The notes beneath the pieces were generated by a model. It worked only from the letters and a program-made list of their open reading frames with translations. It was not told where the DNA came from and made no database searches. A DNA stretch of 64,000 bases from Thermoleophilia bacterium (GTDB lineage Bacteria; Actinomycetota; Thermoleophilia; RBG-16-64-13), in NCBI GenBank assembly GCA_027493445.1, contig JAOSKU010000001.1, positions 310,001 to 374,000 on the forward strand. The letters run 5' to 3'. Below, piece after piece: positions 53,947 through 63,510 of the stretch. Numbering within the stretch: position 1 is the stretch's first letter; every line of letters begins with the position of its first letter. The translations under genes and the position numbers were made by a program.

Positions 53947-55115
53947 CGAACGAAGGGTCGGCTGCCAGCCTGTCGGCCGAAGAGGTGGCGATGTTTCGCA
54001 AGACCCTCGACGGGCTCTTGGCCAGGGATTGCGGAACGGACGTGGTGCGAGCTGCGGAGGAGACCGGTATGAGCTACGCCTCGGCGCTCTGGGCGCAACT
54101 GGCCGAGCTCGGCTTCCTGGGTCTGCCCTTTCCGGCGGAGGACGGCGGGATTGCCGCGCCCTGGGAGGTCACCTGTCTGATGATCGAGCGACTGGGGGGC
54201 GCGCTCGCCCCGGCGCCGATTATCCCGAGCATCTTTCCCGCCGGGGTGCTCATCGCCCGGTGCAAGAACCCATCACTCAGGGAGGCCTGGCTGCCGCATA
54301 TCGTCGAGGGCGACCGCCTAGTGGTTTGTTCAGTCGGCCCCGACCCCTTTGCGCAGACCGTTGAGGCAAATGCTACGGCGCTCGGCTTCGAATTGCGGGG
54401 CGAGGTCCGCTTCCTGCCGCTGGTCGACGCAGCCGACGCGGCTGTCGTGGTGGGCCGGCAGGCGAGCGGAGAGAGCCACCTGTGCCTGGTGGCTCCAGTG
54501 GTCGAGGGCTTCGATGCCTCGCCCTCTCGATGGATCGACGGCGAGCGGCTCTGGGACGTGAGATTGACCGATGTTCCCGTGGTAGCGTCTGCCCCATTGG
54601 CGACGGAAGCCTATGCAGAGGCGATCGGGTTGGCCCGGTTGACCCACGCCGCCTGGATGGTAGGTGCAGGCCAGGGCGCGTTGGATCGTTCAGTGGCGTA
54701 TGCGAAGGAGCGCATTCAGTTCGGGCGGCCGATCGGGGCCTTCCAGGCGCTCCAGCATCGAATGGCCGACGCGGCCCTGCAACTCGAGGCAGCCCGGAGG
54801 CTCGTGAAACTGGGCGCCGCAACCGTTGAACGAGGAGGCTCGGCTCAGCTTCCGGGGCGCGCCGCGCGGTTGCTCGCGGCTCAGGCCTTCACCGTCTCCG
54901 CGCGAGCCGGCCAGCAGGTCCACGGCGGGTATGGGTACGCTGAGGAGGCCGATATCCAATTGTACTATCGTAGAGCGGCTCGTGCCGCGTTCATACTCGG
55001 CGACTCGACTGAGGAGAGCGTCGAGATCGGCCGGCTGGCACTGGACCACCCGGACTTGATTGGTGGCCTCACCGGCCCGGTGGTCGATGAAATCAACCGA
55101 ATCGCGTCTCAGTAG
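53943..55115 (+). CDS. Acyl-CoA dehydrogenase 4, catalytic residue missing
   Basis: A 390-residue acyl-CoA dehydrogenase fold. The middle domain is weakly conserved. The C-terminal VHGGYGYAEEADIQLYYRRA is typical, but the following catalytic region reads LGDSTEESV, with no glutamate at the usual place. It may act as a non-catalytic partner in a heteromer with dehydrogenase 5 or 6, as in steroid-type FadE pairs. Confidence 0.82.
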   Translation: MTNEGSAASLSAEEVAMFRKTLDGLLARDCGTDVVRAAEETGMSYASALWAQLAELGFLGLPFPAEDGGIAAPWEVTCLMIERLGGALAPAPIIPSIFPAGVLIARCKNPSLREAWLPHIVEGDRLVVCSVGPDPFAQTVEANATALGFELRGEVRFLPLVDAADAAVVVGRQASGESHLCLVAPVVEGFDASPSRWIDGERLWDVRLTDVPVVASAPLATEAYAEAIGLARLTHAAWMVGAGQGALDRSVAYAKERIQFGRPIGAFQALQHRMADAALQLEAARRLVKLGAATVERGGSAQLPGRAARLLAAQAFTVSARAGQQVHGGYGYAEEADIQLYYRRAARAAFILGDSTEESVEIGRLALDHPDLIGGLTGPVVDEINRIASQ

Positions 55116-55142
55116 AGCGGGTCGCGACAAGCGAGGCAGGCG

Positions 55143-56315
55143 ATGGATTTCAGTTTCTCAGAGGAGCACGAGATGTTCCGTGCCTCGGTGCGGGCTTTTG
55201 CCGAGAAGCGGCTCCGTCCGAAGTATCAGTTGGACGATGCTACGGGCGAGTTCCCCTGGGAACAGGCGCGGCTGATGGGCGACATGGGGCTGCTCGGACT
55301 GGGCATCCCCGAAACCTACAGCGGGCAAGGACTCGACTTTATGGCCGCCGGCATCGCCGCCGAAGAAATCGCGCGGGCCGACTTCAACTGCGTGTGGTTG
55401 GTGATCCACTCGCTGACCATCGGCCACGTCCTTACCCTGTTCGGGACCGAGGAGCAGCGTGTACGCTGGCTACCGCGCATCGCTCGGGGAGAAGCCGTCT
55501 ACGCCATTTGTGTCACTGAACCGGTTGGCGGCAGCGACGCAGCGGCGATGACCATGCGGGCGGTGCGTGCGGACGGCGGCTTCGTCCTCACCGGTGAGAA
55601 GACGTCGATCAGTCTCGGATCGGATGCGGCGGTGGCGGTCGTTCTGGCGAAGACCAATCCGCTGGAACGGTCACGGGGTGTAACCGCCTTTCTGGTCCCG
55701 CTTGATAGCCCCGGCATACAGCGAACCCGCCTCGATGACCTAGGCAATCGAGCGATCGGCCGGTCATCGATCTTCTTCGACGAGGTTTTCGTGCCACAAG
55801 ATGCTCGACTGGGCGAGGAAGGACAGGGTTTCAAGCTGATCTTGCACGAGTTTGATTGTATTCGAGCAATCATCGCTCTGCAGTGTCTGGGTGCGGCGGC
55901 GGCCAGCCTGGACGAGACGATCGATTACGTGCGGCAGACCTCTGCGTTCGGCAAACCTCTGGCCCGATTTGAAGGGGTCTCTTTCCCGATCGCCGAGTAT
56001 TCCACATATGTGGAGGCAGCCCGCCTCCTGGCCTATTCAGCCCTCTGGCGGCGGGAGGTTGGTCTCCCGCACACCAAGGAGGCGTCCATGGTCAAGGGGT
56101 GGGCGCCCCGCCTGGCCGTTGAGGTGATTCACAAGTGTCTGCTCTTCCACGGTCACGGTGGCTTCAGCAAAGAGCTACCGCTGCAGCAGCGGCTGCGAGA
56201 CGTCATCGGCATGGAGATAGGGGACGGCACCTGGGAGATCCAGCAGATCGTGATCGCTCGTGATCTGATGGGCCGTGACTACCTGCCGTATGACACAGGT
56301 GGTAAGGCGCCGTGA
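55143..56315 (+). CDS. Acyl-CoA dehydrogenase 5, aspartate at the catalytic position
   Basis: A 390-residue acyl-CoA dehydrogenase with IPETYSGQGLDF, CVTEPVGGSDAAAMTM, TGEKTSISLGSDA and a C-terminal EIGDGTWEIQQ, where aspartate takes the place of the usual catalytic glutamate. Aspartate-based variants are known in cyclohexanecarboxyl-CoA-type dehydrogenases, which fits the cluster, but I cannot confirm this by alignment. Confidence 0.85.
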   Translation: MDFSFSEEHEMFRASVRAFAEKRLRPKYQLDDATGEFPWEQARLMGDMGLLGLGIPETYSGQGLDFMAAGIAAEEIARADFNCVWLVIHSLTIGHVLTLFGTEEQRVRWLPRIARGEAVYAICVTEPVGGSDAAAMTMRAVRADGGFVLTGEKTSISLGSDAAVAVVLAKTNPLERSRGVTAFLVPLDSPGIQRTRLDDLGNRAIGRSSIFFDEVFVPQDARLGEEGQGFKLILHEFDCIRAIIALQCLGAAAASLDETIDYVRQTSAFGKPLARFEGVSFPIAEYSTYVEAARLLAYSALWRREVGLPHTKEASMVKGWAPRLAVEVIHKCLLFHGHGGFSKELPLQQRLRDVIGMEIGDGTWEIQQIVIARDLMGRDYLPYDTGGKAP

Positions 56316-57454
56316 CCGACAGTCTTCTGACCGAGCGGGAGTTGGCATTCCGTGACGAAGTCCGAGCCTTCCTCCTAACTGCCCTCGACGACCAAGTCGG
56401 TTCGGAACTCGCCGTGGACAGCGTGCACTCGCCCACCTTCTACCGCGCGCTGGCGGAGGGAGGCTGGCTGGGACTCCAGTGGCCTCGGGAATACGGAGGG
56501 CTTGGGCACGGTCCTGTCTCCGGCGCGATCCTGTTCGAAGAGGCTGGTTTCTGTCTGGCTCCAATCCTGGCATACTCCGTCACCTCAATGGTCGGGAGTG
56601 CGCTGATCTCCGTCGATCGGTGCCAGGCGAAGGCGTTTCTCCCAGGAATCGCCCGCGGTGAGGTCATCTTTTGCTTAGGCTACAGCGAACCCAACGTTGG
56701 CAGCGACCTGGCCTCTCTAGAGACGCGTGCCGTCCGGCAGGGAGACGATTGGATTGTCAACGGCAGCAAGATGTTCATCAGTGCCGCCCACGTGGCCAAC
56801 CACATGTTCCTCGCCGCGCGAACCGGGCCGCCGGAGGAGCGTCATCGAACCGTATCCGTCTTTGCCCTCGATCTCAGCTCGCCCGGCGTCCGGGTCGAGC
56901 CGGTGTATACGATGGAGGGCCCTCGGGTGAACGTGGTCTACCTGGATGACGTTCGAGTCCCAAACGATGCAATCATTCTGGGTGAGAACCAAGGATGGAC
57001 GGTCCTCGAGAGTGCTCTGGCCCACGAGAGGGTCGGGATGGTGGCACTGCTTCTGGGTGATATCCGCCGTCTGCTTGGTGGGCTCATAGCGCGCTTGGAC
57101 CGAGAACGAGGCGCATGCGATCGTCTCGCGCTGGCGACGATAGGCCAATTGACTGTCGAAAACGAAGCAGCCCGCACTATGGTCTACAGTCTTGCTCGTG
57201 AGGCCGAGGAGGGCGAGGCATCCTCGGTGGGGGCGGCGATGACCAAACTGTATGTGAGCGAGTTGTTCGAACGCGTCTCGCAGGCGTGCATCCGCTTCGG
57301 TGGGTTGGAGGTACTGTCCACCGATCGTGATATCTACACCGCCGACGTGCAGAACGCCCATTGCCGGTCCGCGCGGTACACAATAACGGCCGGAACTTCC
57401 GAGATCCAGCGGAACATCATCGCTCTGCGCGGACTTGGGTTGCCGCGACGATAG
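56312..57454 (+). CDS. Acyl-CoA dehydrogenase 6, catalytic residue missing
   Basis: A 380-residue acyl-CoA dehydrogenase with YGGLGHGPVSG, YSEPNVGSDLASL, NGSKMFISAAH and a C-terminal YTITAGTSEIQRN, where alanine replaces the catalytic glutamate. The start is a GTG that overlaps the previous gene. Together with dehydrogenases 4 and 5 it may form a hetero-oligomer acting on pimeloyl-CoA or a similar dicarboxylic thioester (PimC/PimD-like). Function is inferred. Confidence 0.82.
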   Translation: MTDSLLTERELAFRDEVRAFLLTALDDQVGSELAVDSVHSPTFYRALAEGGWLGLQWPREYGGLGHGPVSGAILFEEAGFCLAPILAYSVTSMVGSALISVDRCQAKAFLPGIARGEVIFCLGYSEPNVGSDLASLETRAVRQGDDWIVNGSKMFISAAHVANHMFLAARTGPPEERHRTVSVFALDLSSPGVRVEPVYTMEGPRVNVVYLDDVRVPNDAIILGENQGWTVLESALAHERVGMVALLLGDIRRLLGGLIARLDRERGACDRLALATIGQLTVENEAARTMVYSLAREAEEGEASSVGAAMTKLYVSELFERVSQACIRFGGLEVLSTDRDIYTADVQNAHCRSARYTITAGTSEIQRNIIALRGLGLPRR

Positions 57455-57579
57455 GAGTTCACGGCAAACCAGCCCCGTGGGACCGTTGTCCGCGCAATCC
57501 GACAAAGGGACTGCCCGATAAGGAAGCTAGGTAGACCGCGGCATTGGACACATTGATCTAGGAACTTGAAGGGAGAACG

Positions 57580-58388
57580 ATGTCAACCTTGGAGCTTGAA
57601 CGATACGGGTCAACAATGGTTGTCTGGATGAATCGGCCGCCCGTGAATGCGCTTAATCGCGAGATGGCCTTGGAGATGAACGACGCGCTGGACACGGTGG
57701 TCGATGATCCCAGTGTTCGGGCCGTCGTGCTCGCCACTCGACTCAAGGCTTTCTGCGGTGGCGCCGACCTGAAGATGAACTTGGCCTTCGATCGCCTCGA
57801 GATGGGCCAATGGACGTTCCTAATCCAGCGCATCTATGACCGCCTGGAGCGGCTACCACTCCCAACGATTGCGGCCATGAGTGGCTCGGCGGCTGGCGGC
57901 GGCCTCGAACTGGCGCTCGCCTGTGACATCCGGGTCGTGGCCCCCGAGATGGTCCTGTCCCTGCCCGAGGTAAAACGCGGCATCCTTCCGGGGGAGGTGG
58001 GACGCAGCGACTGGTTAGGATGATTGGTTACGGTCGAGCGTTGGAGATCATGATCACCGGGCGAACCATCTCGGCCGCCGAAGCGGTCCAAATCGGGCTC
58101 GCTCATCAAGTTAGCACCGATGCATTTGCGGATGCCCTCGAGTTCGCGAAACGGTTTGAGTTCGTCTCGACACCGTCGATCGGTGAGATCAAGAAATGCC
58201 TCCTTGGCGGCATCACTGGGGGCTACTGGCACGGCTCGATACTCGAGGCCACGGCGTCGGAGCGATTGAGAGAGACGCCGGAATACCGGGAGGGGATACA
58301 GTCGTTTCTGGAGCGGCGGGATCCTGATTTCTCGCGGTCGGCGAAGACGATTGAGACGGTCAGCACGGGATCCCGGGTGCCGCGGTAG
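57580..58388 (+). CDS. Enoyl-CoA hydratase (crotonase 3, frameshifted as written)
   Basis: The 5' part has NRPPVNALNREM, FCGGADLKM, GSAAGGGLELALACD and LPEVKRGILPG, including both catalytic glutamates. The 3' part, in another frame, begins MIGYGRALEIMITGRTISAAEA. One more G in the run of five at 57990-57994 gives the classic GILPGGGGTQRL join and a 269-residue protein. This is the crotonase in the cluster with the most orthodox hydratase active site. Confidence 0.88.
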
Positions 58389-58447
58389 CCATCAAGGCAA
58401 CCGGTGCTGGCAGTGATTCACGGCTTGTGACCAGGGATGGGGTTGTC

Positions 58448-59332
58448 ATGGAAACTCTCATAGGCGGTTCGTTCGTGGCATCGTTCCTCGCCGGGGGAGC
58501 GGCCCTCTTTGCGCCCTGCTGTGTGACAGTTCTGCTCCCCACCTATCTCGCTTCTGTTTTCCAGCACAAGACGACGGTCTTTCTGATGACTTTTGTCTAC
58601 TCCCTAGGTATTCTGCTCGTCTTCTTGCCTATCGGGCTGGGAGTATCATGGCTATCCTTACTGCTTCGACAGTACCACACCGCGCTCTTCATTGCCGGTG
58701 GCTCTTTCCTGGTGGCGCTTGGGCTGGTCTGTCTGAGCGGAAGAAGTATGTCACTTCCAATGCCTTTGCATCCCCGGCTCCGGGGTACGGGTGTCCTCTC
58801 CGTGTTTGGGCTGGGCATGTTCTCCGGTATCGCCACCACCTGTTGCGCTCCAGTTTTGGCGGGCGTCTTGACCCTGAGCGCGATCCCAGGCTCCCTGTTC
58901 CTCGGGGGTCTGAATACTCTTTCGTACGTCTTGGGCATGGTGGCTCCTCTGTTTCTTCTTGCTCTCCTTTTAGATAGGCGAGCGGTTCAGCGAAAGATCT
59001 TGATGCTAAGGCGGCCGCTAAGCCGCAACGTACTGGGCCACGCCATATCAGTCACGTTGCCCACTCTTGTTGCCGGACTCTGCTTTCTAGTCTTGGGAAT
59101 CGCTATTGTCTATCTTGCAGTCACAAAGCAGTTGACACTGCATTCCTCCTATCAGATAGAATTGAACATTGGTATTTTCCGTTTCACTGCGTTTGTAGAT
59201 AAAAGCCTGAAAGTGGTGCCATATCAGGTGTCAGCTTTTGTGGTAATCGCTCTATTTGCTTGTATCTTCCATCGGGGGTACGGAGAATTGCGCAGGTTGC
59301 TGATTGGGAGGGGATGGAATGAGAAACGGTAG
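58448..59332 (+). CDS. CcdA-type thiol-disulfide transport membrane protein
   Basis: The 294-residue protein has about six to seven membrane helices with cysteine pairs in LFAPCCVTVLLP and ATTCCAPVLAG, the pattern of CcdA/DsbD proteins that carry reducing power out of the cytoplasm. Base composition is noticeably less GC-rich than the catabolic genes. Start ATG 58448 was chosen over GTG 58427. The next gene overlaps it by 14 bases. Confidence 0.78.
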   Translation: METLIGGSFVASFLAGGAALFAPCCVTVLLPTYLASVFQHKTTVFLMTFVYSLGILLVFLPIGLGVSWLSLLLRQYHTALFIAGGSFLVALGLVCLSGRSMSLPMPLHPRLRGTGVLSVFGLGMFSGIATTCCAPVLAGVLTLSAIPGSLFLGGLNTLSYVLGMVAPLFLLALLLDRRAVQRKILMLRRPLSRNVLGHAISVTLPTLVAGLCFLVLGIAIVYLAVTKQLTLHSSYQIELNIGIFRFTAFVDKSLKVVPYQVSAFVVIALFACIFHRGYGELRRLLIGRGWNEKR

Positions 59333-59999
59333 CAAAGTGGCGGCAGGGGCTGTCGTGACAGTCCTGGGCCTCGTGCTTGTCTTTATTGTCCTGCCTTCCT
59401 CAGGAGAGATTACGGAGGCGGCAATGGGAAGAAGCACTGACCGGACTAAGGTGGGCGTGCAACCGCTCCACCCAACGAGTACCTTGCTAAACCCAAGCGT
59501 TGAGGCGCCTAGTAACAACAACGTGTTTGCCGGTCTGGTCGGCAAGCGAGCCCCTGATTTCACTTTGGAGGACCTCAACGGAGAAAAGATCTCACTTCGG
59601 AGTTACCGAGGAAAGAACGTTGTGCTTTTCTTTAGCGAAGGGGTTATGTGCTACCCCGCGTGCTGGCGACAGATACTAGGATTTGGAGTAGATCCGAGAT
59701 TCAGAAGTGATGCGTTGGCGGTTGTGACAATCCTGGTTGATGCGAAAGATGAATGGAAGAAGGCCACTCGTGTCGTACCCGAACTTGCTTCCACGATCAC
59801 AGTGTTTGATTCTGATCATGCTGTATCGAAGGCGTATGGGGTATTGGACCTACCATCTTCCATGCACAAGGGCGAGTCACCAGGCCATTCCTATATAATC
59901 GTCGACAAGAATGGAATTGTGCGATTCGTACATGACGATGTCGCTATGGGAATGAGAAACGCGGAACTGTTAGAAGAAATCCAGAAGCTTAACGGATGA
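59319..59999 (+). CDS. Membrane-anchored peroxiredoxin/TlpA-like protein
   Basis: The 226-residue protein has an N-terminal membrane anchor (AAGAVVTVLGLVLVFIVL) and an AhpC/TSA-type thioredoxin fold with APDFTLEDLNG and the cysteine motif VMCYPACWRQ, which replaces the usual CxxC. It probably faces outward and is reduced by the CcdA-type partner encoded just upstream. GGGAGGGG precedes the ATG. Substrate unknown. Confidence 0.78.
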   Translation: MRNGSKVAAGAVVTVLGLVLVFIVLPSSGEITEAAMGRSTDRTKVGVQPLHPTSTLLNPSVEAPSNNNVFAGLVGKRAPDFTLEDLNGEKISLRSYRGKNVVLFFSEGVMCYPACWRQILGFGVDPRFRSDALAVVTILVDAKDEWKKATRVVPELASTITVFDSDHAVSKAYGVLDLPSSMHKGESPGHSYIIVDKNGIVRFVHDDVAMGMRNAELLEEIQKLNG

Positions 60000-60304
60000 T
60001 GCATCTGATGTCTGATGGGGATAGATATTGCGTGGGCGAGAAGATTGAGATATGGCACGGCAAGTGAGCTTGTGGCGTGTACATGTGGGACAAATGCATC
60101 CGGGGTGGTGTCAGGAGCTTCTGTTATAAACCAATGTGGAAAGTACTCTCAGATGCGGAATGGAGATGGCTCATTCTCCGTGAGTGTGAGAATAGTGAGT
60201 GCCCCACTAGACGATTCCCCGGCGTCACTTCCACGAAGGATGTGCTGCGGAGTTTCCTCGGGCGCTGATTCGCGATGGCCCCATAGCTTGGAGAGAGGCA
60301 ACCG
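60000..60304. other. Intergenic region without a convincing gene
   Basis: About 305 bases between the peroxiredoxin-like gene and lpdA. A 63-residue frame at 60077-60268 is open and rich in Cys and Trp, but it has no ribosome-binding site and no recognised similarity. No terminator with a T-run was found. GAGAGGCAACC before the GTG at 60305 probably belongs to lpdA. Confidence 0.5.
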
Positions 60305-61690
60305 GTGACGAGCGAGACGGCCGACATTGTCATCATTGGCGGAGGTCCGGGCGGGTACGTGGCCGCTCTGCGGGCGGCTCAACTTGGGGCTGAGGTGGTC
60401 CTCGTAGAGCGTGACACTGTCGGTGGAACCTGCCTCAATCGCGGTTGCATCCCGACGAAAGCGCTCGTCAGTTCGGTTGGCGTGCTCGACTATTGCCGGA
60501 ACGCGGCGAGCTATGGAGTGAAGGTCGGCTCGGTTTCGCCGGACTACGGGCGCATGATTGCTCGGAAGGACAAGACCGTCGCGCAACTCGTGCGCGGCGT
60601 GGAGCACCTCCTGCGACGGGCCGGGGTGCGCGTTTTGACGGGCAGTGGATCGATCCTCGAGCCGGGACTCGTCGAAATGCGCAGAGCCGATGGCTCATCT
60701 GAACGGGTCAGTGCCAGGGCGATCATCATCGCCACCGGCTCTGAACCGGCGGAGCTTCCCGAGTTGCCTTATGACGGCGCGAGAATCATAAACAGCACGC
60801 ATGCCCTCCAACTCCATGAGGCGCCCGAGAGCTTGGTGATTGTCGGCGCGGGGGCGGTGGGGATGGAGTTCGCTACTATCTTCCACAGTTTGGGGACGCA
60901 CGTGACGGTGGTGGAGATGTCGACGCAAGTCCTCCCGTCTGAAGACAAGGACATTGCTGAACACCTGGGCCGCGAGTACCGCAAAAGGCGCATTGGCATC
61001 ATCACAGACGCTGGTGTGCAGCGCGTCGGCGAGCAAGATGGTGAGTCAGTATTGGAGTTGTCGAATGGCGAGTTCCTGAAAGCGGCGCGGGTACTCGTCG
61101 CCGCCGGCCGAGCGCCGAATATCCACGGAATAGGTCTGGAAGAAGTCGGTGTTGCGTTCGGGAATGACGGGGCAAAGGTCGATGGACACATGGAGACCAA
61201 TATCCGGGGTATCTACGCCATCGGAGACGTAGTCGGCGGCTGGCTGCTCGCGCACGTTGCCTCGAAGCAAGGCGTCATCGCCGCGGAGAACATCATGGGC
61301 ATGCCGTCTGAGATGGACTACCGGGTGGTGCCGCGAACCGTGTGGACCCTGCCTCAAGTGGCGAGCGTGGGGATTACCGAGGAGGAGGCGAAGCGAACCG
61401 GCCTGGCCGTCCGAGCGGGCAAGTTCCCCTTCCGGGCCCTGGGTATGGCATTGGCGATGGGCGAGGCCGACGGATTCGTGAAGATCGTGGGGGACGCCGG
61501 TACTGATGAATTGCTGGGAGCTCAGATGATCGGCCCGGACGTCACGAACCTGATCGCCGAAGTCGGTGTTGCGATGCGTTTGGAGTCTACGGTGGAAGAG
61601 CTGGCCTTGACCACTCACGCTCATCCGACGCTGCCCGAAGCACTTATGGAGGCCGCGCAGGCGCTTCACGGTCAAGCCATCCACGCATAG
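60305..61690 (+). CDS. lpdA: Dihydrolipoyl dehydrogenase
   Basis: The 461-residue protein is an E3-type flavoprotein, with the FAD motif IIGGGPGGYVAALRAAQLG, the redox cysteines in GGTCLNRGCIPTK, the NAD motif VIVGAGAVGMEFA, YAIGDVVGG and the C-terminal HAHPTLPEA with the catalytic His-Glu pair. No E1 or E2 subunit is encoded nearby. In this setting it may serve a different complex or act as an NADH-linked thiol reductase. The start is GTG 60305. Confidence 0.92.
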   Translation: MTSETADIVIIGGGPGGYVAALRAAQLGAEVVLVERDTVGGTCLNRGCIPTKALVSSVGVLDYCRNAASYGVKVGSVSPDYGRMIARKDKTVAQLVRGVEHLLRRAGVRVLTGSGSILEPGLVEMRRADGSSERVSARAIIIATGSEPAELPELPYDGARIINSTHALQLHEAPESLVIVGAGAVGMEFATIFHSLGTHVTVVEMSTQVLPSEDKDIAEHLGREYRKRRIGIITDAGVQRVGEQDGESVLELSNGEFLKAARVLVAAGRAPNIHGIGLEEVGVAFGNDGAKVDGHMETNIRGIYAIGDVVGGWLLAHVASKQGVIAAENIMGMPSEMDYRVVPRTVWTLPQVASVGITEEEAKRTGLAVRAGKFPFRALGMALAMGEADGFVKIVGDAGTDELLGAQMIGPDVTNLIAEVGVAMRLESTVEELALTTHAHPTLPEALMEAAQALHGQAIHA

Positions 61691-61722
61691 GCCCGGACGT
61701 CGGCGGGCGAGAAGGGGGAGTG

Positions 61723-62570
61723 ATGATTCCAAATCGTTCAATTATCGGAGCAACGTCTCCTGCCGTCATCTTTGAAGTTGAGCGCGGCGCCATCCGCAGG
61801 TTCGTGGAGGGTATCGGCGATCCCAACCCGGTTTACCAGTCGGGCGACATCGCTCCACCGACCTTTCCGACAACATTCCGAATCGATATTCCAGGCGTGA
61901 CCCCGGACCCGACCTGGCTTCACGGCAGCGAGGAGTACACGTATGAACGGCCGCTTTATTTGGGGACCGCCTTGCTTGCGTTTGGCGGGTGACCGACTTC
62001 TACGAGGAGGTCGGGCGTTCGGGCAGGTTGTCCTTCCTGGTCACGGAGCTAGAGGGGCGGGACCTAGACGGAGGTCTCGCGGTGCGGGGCCGGGAGATAA
62101 CGGTCGTGGGGCGGGAGATACGTGGCACGGGAGGGGACCGCGATATGATCGCCAAGACGCTTGGGCTGGGCGAAGCTATTCCATCCCTGGTCAAGGATCC
62201 GATCGACAAAGCGCAACTTCTGCGCTACGCAGGCGGCTCGGGTGACTACGCCCTTGTTCATACGGACGTCGAGACGGCGCGTGCCGCCGGATTGGGCGAC
62301 GTGATTGCCCATGGGATGCTCAGCATGGGGTTTCTGGGCCAGTTGGTCGTTAGGTGGGCCGGCGCAGAGAACATCCGGCGGATTCAGACGCGTTTTGCCG
62401 TCATTGTAAGGCTTGGAGAGGTGCTTACGTGTCGAGGTGTTGTTCGGTCGGTGACGCCCATCGAAGATGGCCGCCGAAGCTTGGTCACGCTCGAAATCTG
62501 GGCTGAAAACCAAAAGGGTGAAACAGTCACTTACGGCGAGGCCGAGGTCTACTCCGACCTAGAACGGTGA
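61723..62570 (+). CDS. Two-domain MaoC-like hydratase (frameshifted as written)
   Basis: The N-terminal part is a FAS1-type dehydratase domain (VERGAIRRFVEGIGDPNPVY and EYTYERPLYLG). The C-terminal part is a MaoC hot-dog domain (GSGDYALVHTDVETARAAGLGDVIAHGMLSMGFLGQL), which carries the hydratase D-x-N/H-x5-H-like motif. One more G in the run at 61962-61965 joins the frames through LGDRLACVWRVTDFYEEVGRSG and gives 282 residues. It probably hydrates an enoyl-CoA in the pathway. Confidence 0.82.
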
Positions 62571-62846
62571 CTTGCACCGGCCGTCATGAGACGCAGCGGG
62601 ACGTGGCTCGCAGGACTACCAAAGCGTGTGCTCGTCTCGGCGGCGAGAGACTCTAGGTAGCGGCTATCACTTCGCCATCACATTATGCGAGCAGCCGCAA
62701 TGGCAGCAGGAACGCGGTGTACTGCCTGGTTCTTGTCCATGGCCATGCCGCCCTTGCGGCTCCCGCGAACCATGAAGATGTGCGGTCATTTTCTAAGTAG
62801 TAGGGGGCGACAATCAGTCGAGCTGTACTCATGATCGGAGGAACGG

Positions 62847-63494
62847 TTGCATAGAGCGGGTCGGTACCTTCTAGCTTGGAAGGGCGTGCCTTGGACGTGC
62901 GGTAGTCTCGTTCTGATCCTGGGTGCACTCGCGCTCGTCTTCCTTACGGGAAATCGGTCCATCGAGATAGCGATCATTCAGGAAGGCTTTGGCGCTGACA
63001 TCACCCACGGACCTCCACGCGCGGCGGTTCAATTGGTGGAGTATGCGGACTTTCAGTGCCCCGCCTGCGCCAGTTACTCCTCGATACTGGCTTCCCTTCG
63101 GACGGAATACAAGGGTGACGTTCTTTTTGTCTTCAGGTTCTTTCCGCTTAGGAACCATCGGTTCGCGATGGCGTCGGCGCAGGCAGCGTATGCCGCTTTC
63201 CTTCAGGGTCACTTCTGGGAAATGCACGACATGTTATATGAGAAACAGGAAGAATGGTCGAACTCCGATGATCCGTATTCGTACTTCGCATCGTACGCCA
63301 TAAGACTCGAGTTAGACATTTCCAAGTTCAGTGATGATTTCAGCGCCCAGAGTACGATTGACTTCATCACGCGCCAGAAGGCTGTAGCGCAATCTGTTGG
63401 CGTGGATCATACACCAACATTTGTACTCAATGGCGCCGCTGTAGCACCACGCGATTATGATGAGTTTCATGACCTCATAGAAGTACTTCCATGA
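62847..63494 (+). CDS. DsbA-like membrane-anchored thiol oxidoreductase
   Basis: The 215-residue protein has an N-terminal anchor (CGSLVLILGALALVFLTG), a thioredoxin-fold DsbA domain with the active site FQCPACASY, the helical insertion HFWEMHDMLYEKQ and the cis-proline loop VDHTPTFVLNG. It introduces disulfides into exported proteins. The TTG start has CGGAGGA just upstream. The region 62571-62846 before it holds no recognisable gene. Composition is AT-richer than the genome average. Confidence 0.85.
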   Translation: MHRAGRYLLAWKGVPWTCGSLVLILGALALVFLTGNRSIEIAIIQEGFGADITHGPPRAAVQLVEYADFQCPACASYSSILASLRTEYKGDVLFVFRFFPLRNHRFAMASAQAAYAAFLQGHFWEMHDMLYEKQEEWSNSDDPYSYFASYAIRLELDISKFSDDFSAQSTIDFITRQKAVAQSVGVDHTPTFVLNGAAVAPRDYDEFHDLIEVLP

Positions 63495-63510
63495 TGTTGT
63501 GTTGGCCCAT

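Noticed and set aside
60077..60268. 63-residue Cys- and Trp-rich ORF before lpdA
   Set aside because: No ribosome-binding site, no recognisable family and no conserved spacing; kept only as a note on the intergenic region.
62683..62928. Reverse-strand ORF with SSWFAG-like segment recalling IS66 TnpC
   Set aside because: The resemblance covers only a few residues and needs a frame change; too weak to call an element.
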